Part shown: piece by piece, positions 19,369 to 33,604 of the stretch
How the letters are laid out: the number at the start of each line of letters is the position of its first letter
Numbering within the stretch: position 1 is the first letter of the stretch
From: Pachyseris speciosa
Taxonomy: Eukaryota > Cnidaria > Anthozoa > Scleractinia > Pachyseridae
Assembly: GCA_016490735.1 (NCBI GenBank)
Contig: JAEMWC010001351.1
Coordinates: forward strand, 62,001 to 126,000
DNA length: 64,000 nucleotides
Direction: 5' to 3'
Made by a program: the position numbers and the translations under genes
Notes under the pieces: model-generated
Databases searched by the model: none
Seen by the model: the letters and a program-made list of their open reading frames with translations, nothing else
Told to the model about the DNA's origin: nothing

Positions 19369-22300
19369 CTGCAGCGTAGAAATCAAGGTAAAAATATGTT
19401 TACCTTCTCACATTTTTTAAGTATTCGCAATTTTATAGTGCTTCATCAGTTAACACCACCGGGTATCATTCTATCTTGGCGGATGTGGGAAACTTGCCAT
19501 GCATTCACTCTAAACAGACTACAACAACATTGTTTCCTTAGTGGCGTGATTTTAGCACTGTTTCGTTGCTATTTTCAAATTTACAACGAAAATAACTTTC
19601 CTGTGCTGCACAAAGCCTGGATTCCTGCGTATAGCGAGTCATATACAAGAAGGTTTCAACCGTTAGGGATCTCAATCTCTACCTAACTACAAATCCATTG
19701 GGTGGAAGCATCAAGTTTGATTGTATTACACTTTTACACCACAGCCAGCATTTACGTTCACTGCAAGAGGTAGATCTCAGCAACAAAAGAACTCTCTCTA
19801 TGTGACTAATAGAGAGTTGTATTAATAATAATTTTCTCACGACTCCGTTTTTTACTGGGCTACCTGTGGCCCAGGAATAAAATAACTTCTGTGTCCTTAT
19901 GTCCGAAAATGGAAAAAAAATTGTACAAAACCTGCTGCCAATCAAAGATTGAAGCAGTTTCGCAAGGTTACTTTGTCCGTTTGTCGGGCTACGTACAGAT
20001 CAGAAGTTAGCTTTGTTTTTGCCAAGTCTGCATTAAATGTCATTTTCACAAAGCGTTCAGAATTATTTCTGTAGCTCGGTTGCCTTTTTTGTTTGAGTTT
20101 GGCGTATCGCCACAAATTCACGCTCGCCGTCGTGTGCTAAAAATAAAATAAAAATGTTATAGACATTTTTTGCAAAAACATTTCTCACCAGTAGACGGTG
20201 CATATAGTTTGAAGGCCTTGTAGAACCGGAGATAACACTATTTTATGTTTTTAGTTACGCTGCAAATTCACGCATGGTTTACAAATCGGAAATTTAAGAG
20301 CAGGATAAGGTAACCATTGAACTGTTGTTACCAGTGTTTATGTTTAAACGCGAACCGAGAAAAATTTAGGATATTATAATATTACGCTTGTCTTTCTTGT
20401 GTGGTACGGGTAAGCGCGGAGAATCTTGAATAATCAGGCACAAAAGTTGGATGGATTTTGGATAATGTTAATTGGCATTCAATTTATACGTTCCGGTCAT
20501 TTTCTGCAACAAGCGATATGTTATTTTCATCGGTGAGTTTTGCAGACTACTAATGGCAATGCGATAGCTGTCATGTATGCAAATTTTTGTCGACGGTCGA
20601 TCAAATTGAAATCCAGTTACCAAAACTCTATGCACATAATGTGTTTTGGCGGGGAGTACATTTGTCTAGTTTCCAGTGCATTTCTTGTATTCGATACGAA
20701 CTACTTTCAAGTGACAAAATGGAATAAATGGCGGGTAAAATTTATCCCAGTTCCAGTTTTCCACTTTCGAAAGTTGTATACGTATTATGCTTAAAGGATT
20801 ACTTCGACACCCTAACGAATTCTTGCAGCACTGTGCAACACTGAATAATAGCCCAGTTTTAATAAATTCTTGGAGAGTCTCATCCTGAATAACTTAACAT
20901 TTTGCTGTGGAGTAATTAAGAGCTCAAAAGGCAAACGAAGAAAGGCTGACTTCAACTAAGGGGTTTTGTGTGACTCTTCTCAGTAAAAGACACAAAGTTG
21001 GCTTTTGATCGCCCTATTAAAGATTTTAGTTAGCAAATGTAAGCTCTTGTCCTATGAGGCCAGAAAACAAAATGAACTTGTGATGACCCATGCGTTGTAA
21101 CCGATAGCTGATATGTTGTCAATATTGGTGGCTTTGTCGACGGACGGAGATTTCATTTCGAGAACTGAAGGGTTCAAAGATGATAACAGAAGTAACTTAC
21201 CAGTCGTAATGAAAATTTACAAGCTGACCGAAAGCCCAGAAAGTTATCAGAAATATCACCTTTATAATATTAAATCCTTTTCATTTTCCAAGATTGCAGA
21301 CCGAGTGATAACCGATGTTACTCACTCCACAGCATATGAAGCAAAATTTTTCTAGTGACAAGTAAAGTAATTCACAAAGTGAAACACTTCTAGTCCTTCT
21401 CAGCTATACTGAGTACTGGGTCAGTTAAAATGAAAGTCAAAATGCTGGTGGGTGGTCTCTCTCTGAAACTATATAACAGTCTTAACATGAAACTTAGCCA
21501 AAAGCTAAAACTTGTTATCAAAGCTCCTTTAGACGGGCAACTATCACCCGCAGAAATGATCAGTGACTCTTTAAAGTCTCCACTTTCCTTCAATTTCTTT
21601 AGGGAAGGCGTACACCACCTTTTAGCAGATGTGTCTTAGAACTAACGTGTGGATCATGTTGAGTAACGGAAGTTGTGCATGAAACGAACTGGAATGCGTG
21701 TCCAGATCACGTGCCTATAATGAATTGTCACGTTTTCACTGTCTCACCCGTCCGTAATATGTACATCCATGGCATGAAGAACACCATTCCAGTTGGATTT
21801 CGAGACTGCCCCCATCAGAGTAGAAGTTAGGGAAACTTTGCGTTATGTTATAAACAAGGAAGATTTGACAAGCGCCTTAGAACAAAGGCAAGAGAAATCT
21901 AACCAAAGATTATGTGCTTAACTTAAGTATCCGACTTTCTACAAGAATGTAAAACTATAGTATCAATTTGCGTTAAATGAAAGGTTGTAAAAGGAAAAGA
22001 CGTTCGAGAGATATGCCGTATTAAAGGCAACTTGTAATTCAGTCAATCTACAGTAGAATTTTTATCACTTCCATCCTTTCATAAGCAAGAATCCTGCGCT
22101 ACCTGGCCGCACTTGAAATGTGAAACCCAAATAACACGATCAGCGTATGTTGTGGAAACTAAGCTGGTACACAAATGGACGAATACAACGGCACTATTGG
22201 TTTTCCGAAACGTTAGGACAACCTGGTGATCGAAAAGTATACTAATTCCAGAATTATTCCCAACAAAATAAAGTTCCACAGATTTATCATCTAAAAGTGG

Positions 22301-25112
22301 ATAAACAATAAAAATACACGGCCGCTTATTGCTATACATTGAACAACAATCCGACACATGTAGATAGGGTGGACCAAAGCCGCCCAGTATTCTGACAGTG
22401 CTATCCGAAATCTCCGATATTTTCTGTCGAAGTATAAAAAAGAGACATTTGTTCCCAGAAACTTTTGAGTTTCATCAATAATATTAAGTGTTATTTGCCC
22501 AAAACGCTTTAGCAAGAGCTTTCTTGATTAACCATTGTGCGGGTGACAATTAGAGTAGAAATGACGAATACTTATAGAATACTATAAAATGTTCAACGGC
22601 TAAATGGCAGTTACATGAAAAGCGGACACCCGTGGAGAACATTTCAGCACGGAACTTTAGTCCCGGCCTTCGTTTATCACTTTTTCCTTTTCGGTCATAT
22701 ATTGAGTTATTGAAGAGGAGGCAATTTGTTATAAAGTGTTAGTCTTACTCTCTGAATCCTAGCTGACTGTCCATCCAAATAAAAACGGATACAGTTTATC
22801 AGTAATGATGAAAGTTTAAAGTGACATTTTATCAAACAAAAATTGCGTCTTTATGAAAATTTAACCCCACGGTATGCAAATTTTGAACGGTGTTGTTCTG
22901 ACTGTTTGAAATGACTGAAAATGTCCGCTCAGATATCTTGAATTTCGGTTTAGGTGTTTATTTTTTTTAAGAATGACTCCTTACCGATACAATATTAAGC
23001 CCTGAATATTTTCATATCACTGTTTCTAAAACATTGTTAAGAAAAATGAGGATTCTTAACTCCATTCCTGACAAAGATTCTTTTTCTAGCCCGAGCGTGT
23101 TTGGCTCTGTAACAGCAGCTGGTTGCTTTGTCGTTTTCCGCAACGTGAAAACTTTGGTTGAAATCATTTTGTTAAGCGTGATGTCCTACCGATACACTAA
23201 TCAGTCCTGAACATTTTTTATCTCTGTTTCTAAATTATTGTAAAGAAGAGTGACAAGTAAATAAAAGCATGCTCCGGCGAGTACACACAAGTTTACATTT
23301 TGGGATCTTGTCATTAATTGTTCTGCAACTGCATTAAACTCGTTTTTTGTTCTTGCAACAATATTTCGAATTCGTTTGCATGGAGTGTGGACGAAGCTGA
23401 TTCTTGGTGTAAGAAAACGGTTTTCAAGTACTGAAAGTACTCAGAAGTACTGAAATGTTCCAGTAGCTATGTGTTCGTTTAAAACAAGTAAACGACTTCA
23501 AGTTATCTATGTATACAGGGAATGTTACGTGCGACCACAAAAAGCTGTGTAACTATCGTTGTCTCACCCCAAACTGTGAAAACTTGGAGTGTAAAAACAA
23601 AACGGAGCGATAATTGGACTATGAAAGGTTGGTTGTGCTTGCGCGCGGTTGTATTTCAGAAAATGTTGTAAAAATAGCCCTACCGTAACGTACGCATTGC
23701 AGAAAAACTTAGTTAATATAAAAATTCTATTGTGATTTAAAAGTCCAATTCAACATTATAGAGCATATTTTTCGTTCTAATATTTCAACACGGATGCGAC
23801 TGAAAATAAAACCCGTTATGTTAGGAAAACTTTACATCATCTTGTATGCGAGGAGATCTGACAACCGTCTCGAACAAAGGCAAGAGAAATCTATTTTAAA
23901 AGCAATGATCTGTGAGCTTAAGTATTCCACTTTCGGCAAGAACGTAAAACTATAGCATCAGAGTAAACTACAGCTGTGGAATACACTAGAAAGTTTAGGA
24001 AAGCTGCTAACCAAGGACTGCAAGCTAAAATTGCTGACAAAGTTGAATCACCGGCTGTTACAACTTCCGTGTTCAAGGGAAGTGAAAACAAAAATGTGGA
24101 ATGTGGTGGTAATGCTTGCGTTTGCGTGTAAATTTAAGGTAGCAAACGTCTGTTGCAAATCGAGTCACAAATGAATCGACCGATACTAAAGTAAGGCTTG
24201 TTTTGAATAAGGCTTTACAATGGACACGCCAAGGATACACTCAAGACTCACCTAACACTGAATGAAGTATCACTGTTAGAAATGCAACTCGACGGTAAAT
24301 GCCGCAAGAAAACTCCATCGCTTGACCACACATTGCAGACAGTAATTCCCGCTTATCGGTCACCGATTTAGCCAACAACAAAGAAGGAATAGCAGTCTTC
24401 ACAATTATACGTCAGTCGAGTTTGATGCATGTTAATTTATGAAAAATGGGCCGATGGATGACGTCATTGGTCAGATATTGTTTCGCTGAAATATTATTTG
24501 CTTGCTTAGAGGATATTTAACGACAAATTAAAGGAAACTGCTAGCTATTACGAACTGTTTCATATGTAACATTTACCAGTTATAAAATGGTGCATTATGA
24601 AAGAGCCGGTGTCCCGAGAAAGACAAATGCTCATTTGTCGATCAACAGTCACAACAAGACACGCAATAGCTTAAAGAAAAGAATTCCAAATTTTCCTTTC
24701 CTTAACATATTGACCAAAAAAAAATTAATAATAATCATAATAATAATAATAATAAGAATAAGAATAAACTACCACTGTGCTGTTTTAAAACTGAGCGAGA
24801 GTAAAAAAAGCAGAAATGTTAATAATTACTGCTTCTGAAAGGACACTCGGGTACGAACGATTCAAACTTTGTCATATTTTTTCCTCGTGCTAAGAAGTCA
24901 CCATATTGTCTGACGTTCAAAGCAAATTTCATTTCAGTTTTTGTGCGCGTGTACAACGTCGACAGCACTGCTTCAAGGTGTTCTCAATGTGTATGAAGTA
25001 TAAAAATAGTTTGAATGTGGAGTCAAAATTAAACAAGCTTAATTTAACTGTATACTCTAATTTAAGAAATGAAATTCAACCTAACCGGGCAAATGTTTTA
25101 CATCCGTTGTGG

Positions 25113-25516
25113 CCCCCCTCGGGGGTACTGAAAAAATATCACTACGGGAAGGTTCCGCCCCGAGGTCCGTACCTTTCCCTTCTATACACCATTTTTGACA
25201 GAAAAGGTACCCCTTTCGTATACCTTCCATTGACAATTGGTACTCTTTTCGTATACCTAAGACAGGAAGTCTTCTTGTAATTTGCACGTAGCGTTCAATA
25301 AATTAAAACAGAACAGTCATAACGTATGTGTGTTCGAAATATTTTAATGAAAGGCCCTTTTAAATACCGCAATGACAGATTTCTCTACCCTTTCATATAC
25401 TTCGACTCGTGAAATCCCTACCCTTTCATGTACCTGAAGCGTGAAAAAGGTACCCCTTTCGGGAGGAGCATCCACGTATAGGCCACTATAGGAAGTGCCC
25501 ATTCCCCCCTCCACGG
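25113..25516. mobile_element. 0.4 kb insertion found only in unit A
   Basis: Units B and C read continuously through TTGTGGCCGC(G/T)TCTTCAGC; unit A is interrupted at GTGGCC, and GTGGCC is repeated after the insertion (about 6 bp target duplication). The ends are C-rich and G-rich (CCCCTCGGGGGTACTG and CCCCCTCCACGGG). AAAAGGTACCCCTTTCG occurs twice inside, at about 25203 and 25446. Class unknown. Confidence 0.7.
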
Positions 25517-27013
25517 GGTGGCCGCTTCTTCAGCTGTTTGCTAGTTTCAGCACGTACGCAACTGATGAAGAGAAAATTGCTAAAATGACAGGAAAACCTT
25601 TTGTGATCATATAAACAAGGAAAACTGCGCACAAGGCAGGTAATTGAGTTGAAGGCTTCATGCTTTTGTACCTGTTTTGGAAAGTGCGCCTTAACTTATA
25701 AAGCGTGAGCAGTTTCAAGCAATGTGATGATAAAGCTAAAAACGCTTGTCCAAATGGAAAGGTGAGCTGGAGTAAAAATGAATTTAGAAAATACCCCGAA
25801 TTCATAATAAAGTTGCTAACAAAACTGAGGGTGAACTGAGCCAACAGCTGTTACAACTTCTATGATCAGGACAGGCTAAAACAGAGGTGGAGAATGTCTC
25901 GGATATGCTGGCATTTGTGTTTGAATTTGAATAAGAAAATATCTACTGCTACACAGCTGATATCTGAGACGTCAGGCGACGCTCCACCCACATAACGGCT
26001 GCGCAGGAGGATTTAAATGCAAATAAATCGACTGATGTTTGAAGCGTTTTGTGAAAGCAAAAATTTATAAAGCTTTATATATGGAGTTTAATAAACGTAC
26101 CTAACAGAGGATGAAGTAAAACTGTATGAATTACAACTCAAAAATAAATGTAGCGATAGTGCTCTATCACATATTCAAGTATCGCGAACGCTAACGCTTT
26201 GTTATGGTGAGGCGGTTTACTCACCATAAAGAGAAAAAAGCTGTCGACTTTGTTGCGTGCTTATTGGCTAATTATGAGGCAGAGAGGCGAGTTCATCGGT
26301 AAAATTTGCGCTATTTTATTCTTTGTTTGCTGAGGGAGAATTTCTAAGCTATAATTATTACTAACTAGTTGCTACGAAAATATACACCAATCACCGAAGT
26401 TTTAGCAGGAAGACGCAGTGTAAAGGGAGTTCCCCAAAGAAGATCTTGTTTCATTTGGCAATCATAAGCGAACATTAAAATACTTTAAAATAGGTTGTAA
26501 TTGGGCTTGGAAGTTTTCGTGTCGAGTTGGTTGAACGGCAGAAGTTCAGTTTCGAATTTACTTTTGGTTGCTAGAATTGAGCAAAAGAAAGGAAAAATCT
26601 TAACGTTGTTATGTCGCGACGTGGATGGAATTTTGTAGCACAACTTCCCGTTCCTCCTTGTTCAAACGCGACAAAATATGTGGTTGATTTTTTGGTTAGA
26701 ATCCGACAAAAATTCCACGTCTGTTACGAGCGCATGCTGCAAACCTTGTCCTTTTTGTTATAATTGAGGAGATATCTCCAAGCGACTTTCCTTTTCCAAA
26801 TAATCTTTTGTAAGGAAACTCGGTAGCTTCCAACTTGTCCTTAAAGTTGCACAATATATAGTCAGGAGCCCATCATTCGAAGCGTACAACTCCCATACTA
26901 AGCCTATGGCACGGCATTTTTACAGACCGATCTATTTTTAGACTATATTTTCCCGAGAAAAAGGGCGGCGGGGACGGCAACGGCAACGAGAGCGCGACAA
27001 AACAATAGACTTA

Positions 27014-27548
27014 TGCTATGTCTACACTATGTCTACACTTTGTCTACACTATACCGGATAACTCTTTTCATTTCAGTTTCATTTCGCCCGGTTCATTGTA
27101 TCTAGAAACGTTTTCTTACACCGTGAAGTAGCTGCTTGGACAGTATCTGGAAACGAATTTGAAATACTGTTGCCAAAGACACAAAGATTTCATGCAGTCT
27201 GTAAGGTATAACAAGGACTAGATCAAAGCTCTTGTGCCGGCCCGAAAACCATATCGGATAGGGCTTTTGTTCACATTCAAAACGATGATTTCGGCACGGT
27301 TTTTGCGTCGGAGCGATGCTGGGCCGCTGCGGTCTTGAAAGTGAATCGTCACATATCGGATAGGTTTTCGTGACACTTTCTGGAGTAGTGTGAACAAAGA
27401 ATAAACCGAAACGGAAATCAACAACGAGGAGCAAGGATTGGATTCTAGTGGAAAGATGGAGGCGGTTTTGGGCAACTGCCGTTCACACCAGGCCGGAGTA
27501 TCTTTCACAACGACATAAAATGCTATCCGGCATAGTGTAGACATAGCC
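27014..27548. mobile_element. TTA-flanked composite MITE, left copy in unit A
   Basis: Ends read GCTATGTCTACACTAT and, reverse complemented, GGCTATGTCTACACTATG. TTA flanks both sides, as in PIF/Harbinger-type elements. The left end has three tandem copies of TGTCTACACT. Inside, about 27070-27225 is the inverse of unit sequence at 29085-29240, and the remainder is the inverse of the right-hand MITE. No transposase. Confidence 0.8.
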
Positions 27549-28712
27549 TTAATGAGCGAAAACAAAGTCTCTGCACGTGCAGATACTTGTGGCACGTGCA
27601 GCGACTTGGGATTGGTCATTGGGGCTCCAGCGGGAGTTGGTATTGGCGGGAAATTCAATCTATGGTCTATGAAAACGTCGTGACAGGAATATATGGCAGT
27701 TGTACGCTCCAAGTGATGAGCTCATGATATAGTAGAATGATGGCGGGGTTGAGGGTTCGATTGAGACAATCTCAAAATAATAAACCATGCAAAGAAACGA
27801 TGAACAGCTTCATCATAGCGTTAATTTAACGGTCATACATAGGAACCAAAAATGAAAGAAATAAATCCAGTAAAAAGATGTGACCTCACATATGTGGTTT
27901 CCTTGTGGTGTGCCTATCAGGGGGATTCCGATCCATTCCGTTATTCCTTTATCGCGTTTTCTTTTCTGGTCGGATAATTTCTAATTAAGAGAAACTTTAT
28001 TGGGTAGTTTCTCCAGTAAAACGAAGACATCTTTCGTGAGCCGTTGTCAGTTTTCTGAAAATCGTAGCTGACTGTTTATCCTAAAACAAACGGATATAGA
28101 TCACCAGAAGTGGTAAAGGTTTAAGGCGACATTTTAACAAATAAAGACCGCTTTTTAAATAAATGAAAATTTAACCGAATTATGCACATTTAGTAGGGAG
28201 TTGTTCTGACTGTTAAGTTTAAAATGAAAATGTACGATCGGATATCTTGAATTAATTCCGGTTTGGGTATTTTGTTAAGGATTATGCCTTACCGATACAC
28301 TCCTCAGTCCTAAACATTTTTTTATCTCTAATTCTAAAGCATTGTAAAGAGGAATGAGGATTCGTGATTCCATTCCTGACAAAGATCCATTTTTGGCTGA
28401 GTTTGGGACTGCAACAGCAGCTGGTTGAAATCATTTTCTTACTTGCTACACTGACGGGTGAACAAAAGCATGCTCTGCCCAGCATACACAATTTAAATTT
28501 CAGTTCTTAAAATTTATCTCTATATTTCTCAACCACTGCACAAAGGAATGGGGATTCTGAGGACAGCATTCATCTTCACTACACTCCTAACAAAGATCCA
28601 TTTTCGGCCTGAGTTCGGGGCTGTAACAGCAGCTGGTTGCTTCATGTTTCTAGGCGACGTTAGAACGTTGGTTGAAATCATTTTGTTACTTGCTACAGTG
28701 ACGATTGACTAA

Positions 28713-29048
28713 GGCAATGTCTACACTATGCCGGATAGCATTTTATACCGTTGTGAAAAATACTCCGGCCTGTTGTGAACGGCAGTGGCCCAAAACTGCC
28801 CCATCTTTCCAATAGAATCCGATCCTTGCTCCTTGTTGTTGATTTCCGTTTCGGTTCGATTCTTTGTTCACACTACTCCAGAAAGTGTCACGAAAACCTA
28901 TACGATATGTGACGATTCACTTTCTAGACCGCAGCGGCCCAGCATCGCTCCGACGCAAAAACCGTGCCGAAATCATCGTTTTGAATGTGAACAAAAGCCC
29001 TATCCGATATGGTTTTCGTGCCGGCACAAGAGCTTTCCGGTATAGTGC
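28713..29048. mobile_element. TAA-flanked MITE, right copy in unit A
   Basis: Starts GGCAATGTCTACACTATGCC and is in inverse orientation to the left copy. The right terminus has lost about 10 bp relative to unit B (TATAGTG|CTAAAAG). Confidence 0.75.
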
Positions 29049-31374
29049 TAAAAGTATATTCTATCATTCAAGCACAGACTGAAATTGATCTAGTCCTTGT
29101 TATACCTTACAGACTGCATCAAATCTTTTTGTGTTTTTCGCAACAGTATTTCAAATTCGTTTCCAGAGATTGTCCAAGCAGCTACTTCACGGTGTAAGAA
29201 AACGTTTCAAGATACAATGAACCGTGCGAAATGAAACCGTGCTCCCGCATAGAAAACGTTTAAATCCTTTATAATCTGTTTTCAGAATACCGACGGGTTT
29301 TTTGTGCGGGCTACCTGTGGTAGATCACACTATAGTTATAGTCATCGAATTTGACTGTCCGTCCGTCCGTAACACATCACGTGATGTCCCTTGGGAGCAA
29401 GGAGACCAATCCGAGAAAAGGATTGCATCATCCGCGCTAATCTAGTCGAATCAAGGCCCTAAGTCCATATTTTCCTGTTACCAAAACACTATGCAAATGT
29501 GTTAAAACTGTGTACCTTTGTCTTTCCAGTGCATGGCTTGTATTCGATACGAACTACTTTCAAGTGACAAAATGGCGAAAACGGCAGGTAAAATTCATTC
29601 ATCCCGGTTCCATTTTTCCACTTTCCAAAGCTGTATTCTGCTTATACGACTACTTAAACACCCTAACGAATTCTTGCAGCACTGTGCAACAATAATAACC
29701 CAGTTTACACTCTTGGAGAGTCTTATTAATTAAACATTTTGCTGTGGAGTAATTAAGAGCTCACTAGGCAAAACGAGGAAAGGCTGACTTCAAATAAGGG
29801 GTTCCATGATGTGTTGTGTGACTCTTCTCAGTAAGAAAAACAAAGTTGGCTTTTGATTTAGTTAGCAAATACAAGCTCTTGTCCTATGAGGCCAGAAAAG
29901 AAAAGTTAACTTGTGATGGCCTATGCGTTGTAACCGATAGCTGATATGTTGTTGGTGGGTTTGTCGACGGACGGAGATTTCCTTTCAAGAACTGAAGGGT
30001 TCAAAGATGATAACAGAAGTAACTTACCAGTCGGAATGAAAATTTACAAGCTGACCGAAAGCCCAGAAAGTTATCAGAAATATCACCATTCTAATATCAA
30101 ATCCCTTTCACTTTCCAAGATTGCAGCCGAGTGATAACCGATGTTACTCACTCCACAGCACAGGAAGCAAAACTTTTCTGGTGACGAGGAAAGTAATTCA
30201 CAAAGTGGAACATTTCTAGTCCTTCTCAGCTGTACTGAGTACTAGGTCAGTTAAAATGAAAATCAAAATGTTGGTGGGTGGTCTCTCTCTGAAACTATAT
30301 AACACAGTCTTAACATGAAACTTAGCCAAAAGCTAAACTTGTTATCAAAGCTCGCTTAGACGGGCAACTATCACAGAAATGATCACGTGACTCTTTAACG
30401 TCTACAATTTCCTTCACTTTCTTTAGGGAAGGTTTACATCACCTTTTAGCAGATGTGTCTTAGAACTAACGTGTGGATCATGTTGAGTAACAGAAGTTGT
30501 GCATGAAACGAACTGGAAGGCGTGTCTAGATCACGTGGCTATAATGAATTGTCACGTTTTCACTGTCTCACCCTCAAAATATGTACATCCGTGGCATGAT
30601 GAACACCATTCCAGTTGGATTTGGAGACTGCCCCCATCAGAGCAGAAGTTAGGGAAACTTTGCGTTATGTTAGAAACAAGGAAGATTTGACAAGCGCCTT
30701 AGAACAAAGGCGAGATAAATCTACTTCAAAACCAAAGATTATGTGCTTAACTTTAGTATCCGACTTTCTACAAAAATGTAAAACTATAGTATCAATTTGC
30801 GTTAAATGAAAGGTTGTAAAAAGAAAAGACGTTCGAAAGATCTGCCGTATTAAAGGCAACTTGTAATTCAGTCAATCTACAGTTCAACATAATTTTTATC
30901 ACTTCCATGCTTTCATAAGCAAGAATCCTGCGCTACCTTAACCGTACTTGAAATGTGAAACCGAAATAACACGATCAGCGTATGTTGTGGAAACTAAGCT
31001 GGTACACAAATGGACGAATACAACGGCACTTCTAGTTTTCCGGAACGTTAGGACAACCTAGTGATCGAAAAGTATACTAATTCCAGAATTATTCCCAACA
31101 AAATAAAGTTCCACACGATTTATCATCTAAAGGTGGATAAACAATAAAATACAGGGCCGCTTATTGCTATACATTGAACAACAATCCGACACATGTAGAT
31201 AGGGTGGACCAAAGCCGCCCAGTATTCTACAGTGTTATCCGAAACCTCCGATATTTTCTGTCGAAGTATAAAAAAGAGACATTTGTTCCCAGAATCTTTC
31301 GAGTTTCATCAATAATATTTCGTGTTATTTGCCCAAAAGGCTTTAGCAAGAGCTTTCTTTATTAACCATTGTGC

Positions 31375-31527
31375 CAGATGCCACGCACCTCTCAGTAACC
31401 TCTAATTTCATTGGTTCTTATTACCACGCAGCTCCATTATTTCAGGGCTAGGGTCCATTGTTTCTGTTGTTTGTTTATTGTTTTCTCAGCCAATCCTGTG
31501 AACTGTTACGAGAGCTGCGTGGCGCCT
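31375..31527. mobile_element. 153 bp MITE with 9-bp duplication, unit B only
   Basis: CCATTGTGC is duplicated at 31366-31374 and 31528-31536. The ends are CAGATGCCACGCACCTCTC and, inverted, AGGCGCCACGCAGCTCTC. Units A, C and D have a single CCATTGTGC followed by GGGTGACAATT, an exact empty site. An 8-9 bp duplication fits Mutator-, hAT- or Merlin-type insertion. Confidence 0.85.
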
Positions 31528-33604
31528 CCATTGTGCGGGTGACAATTAGAGTTGAAATGACGAATTTCCGCCCCCCTTGTCAGCCTTGTTAAGTTTAGAA
31601 TACTATAAAATGTTCAACGGCTAAATGGCAGCTAAATGAAAAGCGGACACCCGTGGAGAACATTTCAGCACGAAACTTTAGTCCCGGGTTTCGTTTATCA
31701 CTTTTTCCTTTTCGGTCATATATTGAGTTATTGAAGAGGAGGCAATTATTTTTATAAAGTGTTAGTCTTACTCTCTGAATCCTAGCTGACTGTCCATCCA
31801 GATACAAACGGATACAGTTCATCAGTACTGGTGAAAGTTTAAAGTGACATTTTATCAAATAAAAATTGCGTCTTAATGAAAATTTAACCCCACGGTATGC
31901 AAATTTAGAACGGTGTTGTTCTGACTGATTAAAATGAAAATGTCCGCTCGGATATCTTGAATTTCGGTTGGGGCGTTTATTTTTTTAAGAATGATTCCTT
32001 ACAGATACAATATTCAACCCTGAATATTTTCATATCACTATTTCTAAAAAATTGCTAAGAAAAACGAGGATTCTTAACTCCATTCCTGACAAAGATTCTT
32101 TTTCTGGCCCGAGCGTGTTTGGCTCTGTAACAGCAGCTGGTTGCTTCGTCTTTCTCCGCAACGTGAAAACTTTGGTTGAAATCATTTTGTTAAGCGTGAT
32201 GTCCTACCGATACACTAATCAGTCCTGAACATTTTTTATCTCTGTTTCTAAATTATTGTAAAGAACAGTTACAAGTGAACAAAAGCATGCCCCGGCGAGC
32301 ACACACAAGTTTACATTTTGTGATCTTGTCATTAATTGTTCTGCAATTGCATCAAATTCTTTTTTGTTCTCGCAACAATATTTCGGATTCGTTTGCATGG
32401 TGTGTGCACGAAGCTGATTCTTGGGGTAAGAAAACGGTTTTTAAGTACTGAAAGTACTCAGAAGTACTGAAATGTTCCAGTAGCTATGTGTTCGTTTAAA
32501 ACAAGTAAATGACTTCAAGTTATCTATGTATACAGGGAATCTTACGTGTGACAACAAAAAGCTGTGTAACTATCGTTGTGTCACCCCAAACTGTGAAAAC
32601 TTGGAGTGAAAAAACGAAACGGAGCGATACTGAATTGAACTATGAAAGGTTGGTTATGCATGCGCACGGTTGTATTTCAGTAAATGTTGTAAAAAAAAGC
32701 TCTACCATAATGGCACGCATTGCAGAAAAACTTACAATTTGTTTGCATAGAATATTTTTGAAGAGGCCATGGAACGTAGTTAAGATAAAAATTCTATGGT
32801 GACTTTAAAATCCAATTCAACCTTAAAGAGGTTTTTTACTTCGAATATTTCAACACGGATGCGACTGGAAAAAATACCGAAATGTTAGGAAACTTTATGT
32901 CATCTTGTAAGAAAGGAGATTTGACAAGCGTCTTTGAACATAAGGCAAGAGAAATCTATTTTAAAACCAATGATCTGTCGGCTTAAGTATTCCTCTTTAG
33001 GCAAGCCTAGCATCAAAGTAAACTACAGCATAAATAGAATTGTGGAATACACTAGAAAGTTCAGGAAAACCGCCTGATAACCAAGAACTGTAAGCTAAAA
33101 TTTCCAATAAAAACACTAAAGTTGAATCAACGGCTGTTAGAACTTCCGTGTTCAAGGGAAGTGAAACAAAAATGTGGAATGTGGTGGTAACGCTTGCGTT
33201 TGCGTGTAAATTTAAGGTAGCAAACGTTTGTTGGAAATCGAGTCACAAATGAATCGACCGATACTAAAGTAAGGCTTAAGGCTTTGAATAAGGCTTAACA
33301 ATGGACACACCAAGGATACACTCACGACTCACCTAGCACTGAATGGAGTATCACTGTTAGAAATGCAACTCGACGGTAAATGTGGCAAGAAAACTCCATC
33401 GCATGACCACACATTGCAGACAGTAATGCCCGCTTATCGGACTGCGAGTTTGCTAACAACAAAGAAGGAACAGCAGTCTTCACAATTATAAGTCAGTCGA
33501 GTTTGATGCATGTTAATTTATGAAAAGTGGGTCGATAGATGACGTCATTGGTCAGAAATTGTTTCGCTGAAATATTGTTTGCTTGCTTAAAGGATATTTA
33601 ACCA

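Larger units (their letters stand above)
20614..29474 (+). repeat. Array unit A (about 8.9 kb)
   Basis: Runs from the CAGTTACCAAAAC motif to its next occurrence. It shares order and sequence with units B and C almost throughout. Specific features are a 0.4 kb insertion at 25113-25516, no SINE, and the paired MITEs at 27014-27548 and 28713-29048. Confidence 0.85.

Noticed and set aside
27218..27712. 164-residue minus open frame and its 173-residue relative at 35984-36505
   Set aside because: They lie within the composite MITEs and change with each indel; no protein family resemblance.
29946..30134. Recurrent open frame (STDGDFLSRTEGFKDDNR ...) in the four array units and similar small frames nearby
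   Set aside because: The similarity comes from duplication of the DNA. Frames shift between units, codon-position bias is not visible, and no family is recognised. Synonymous/non-synonymous counts across the units would settle it.
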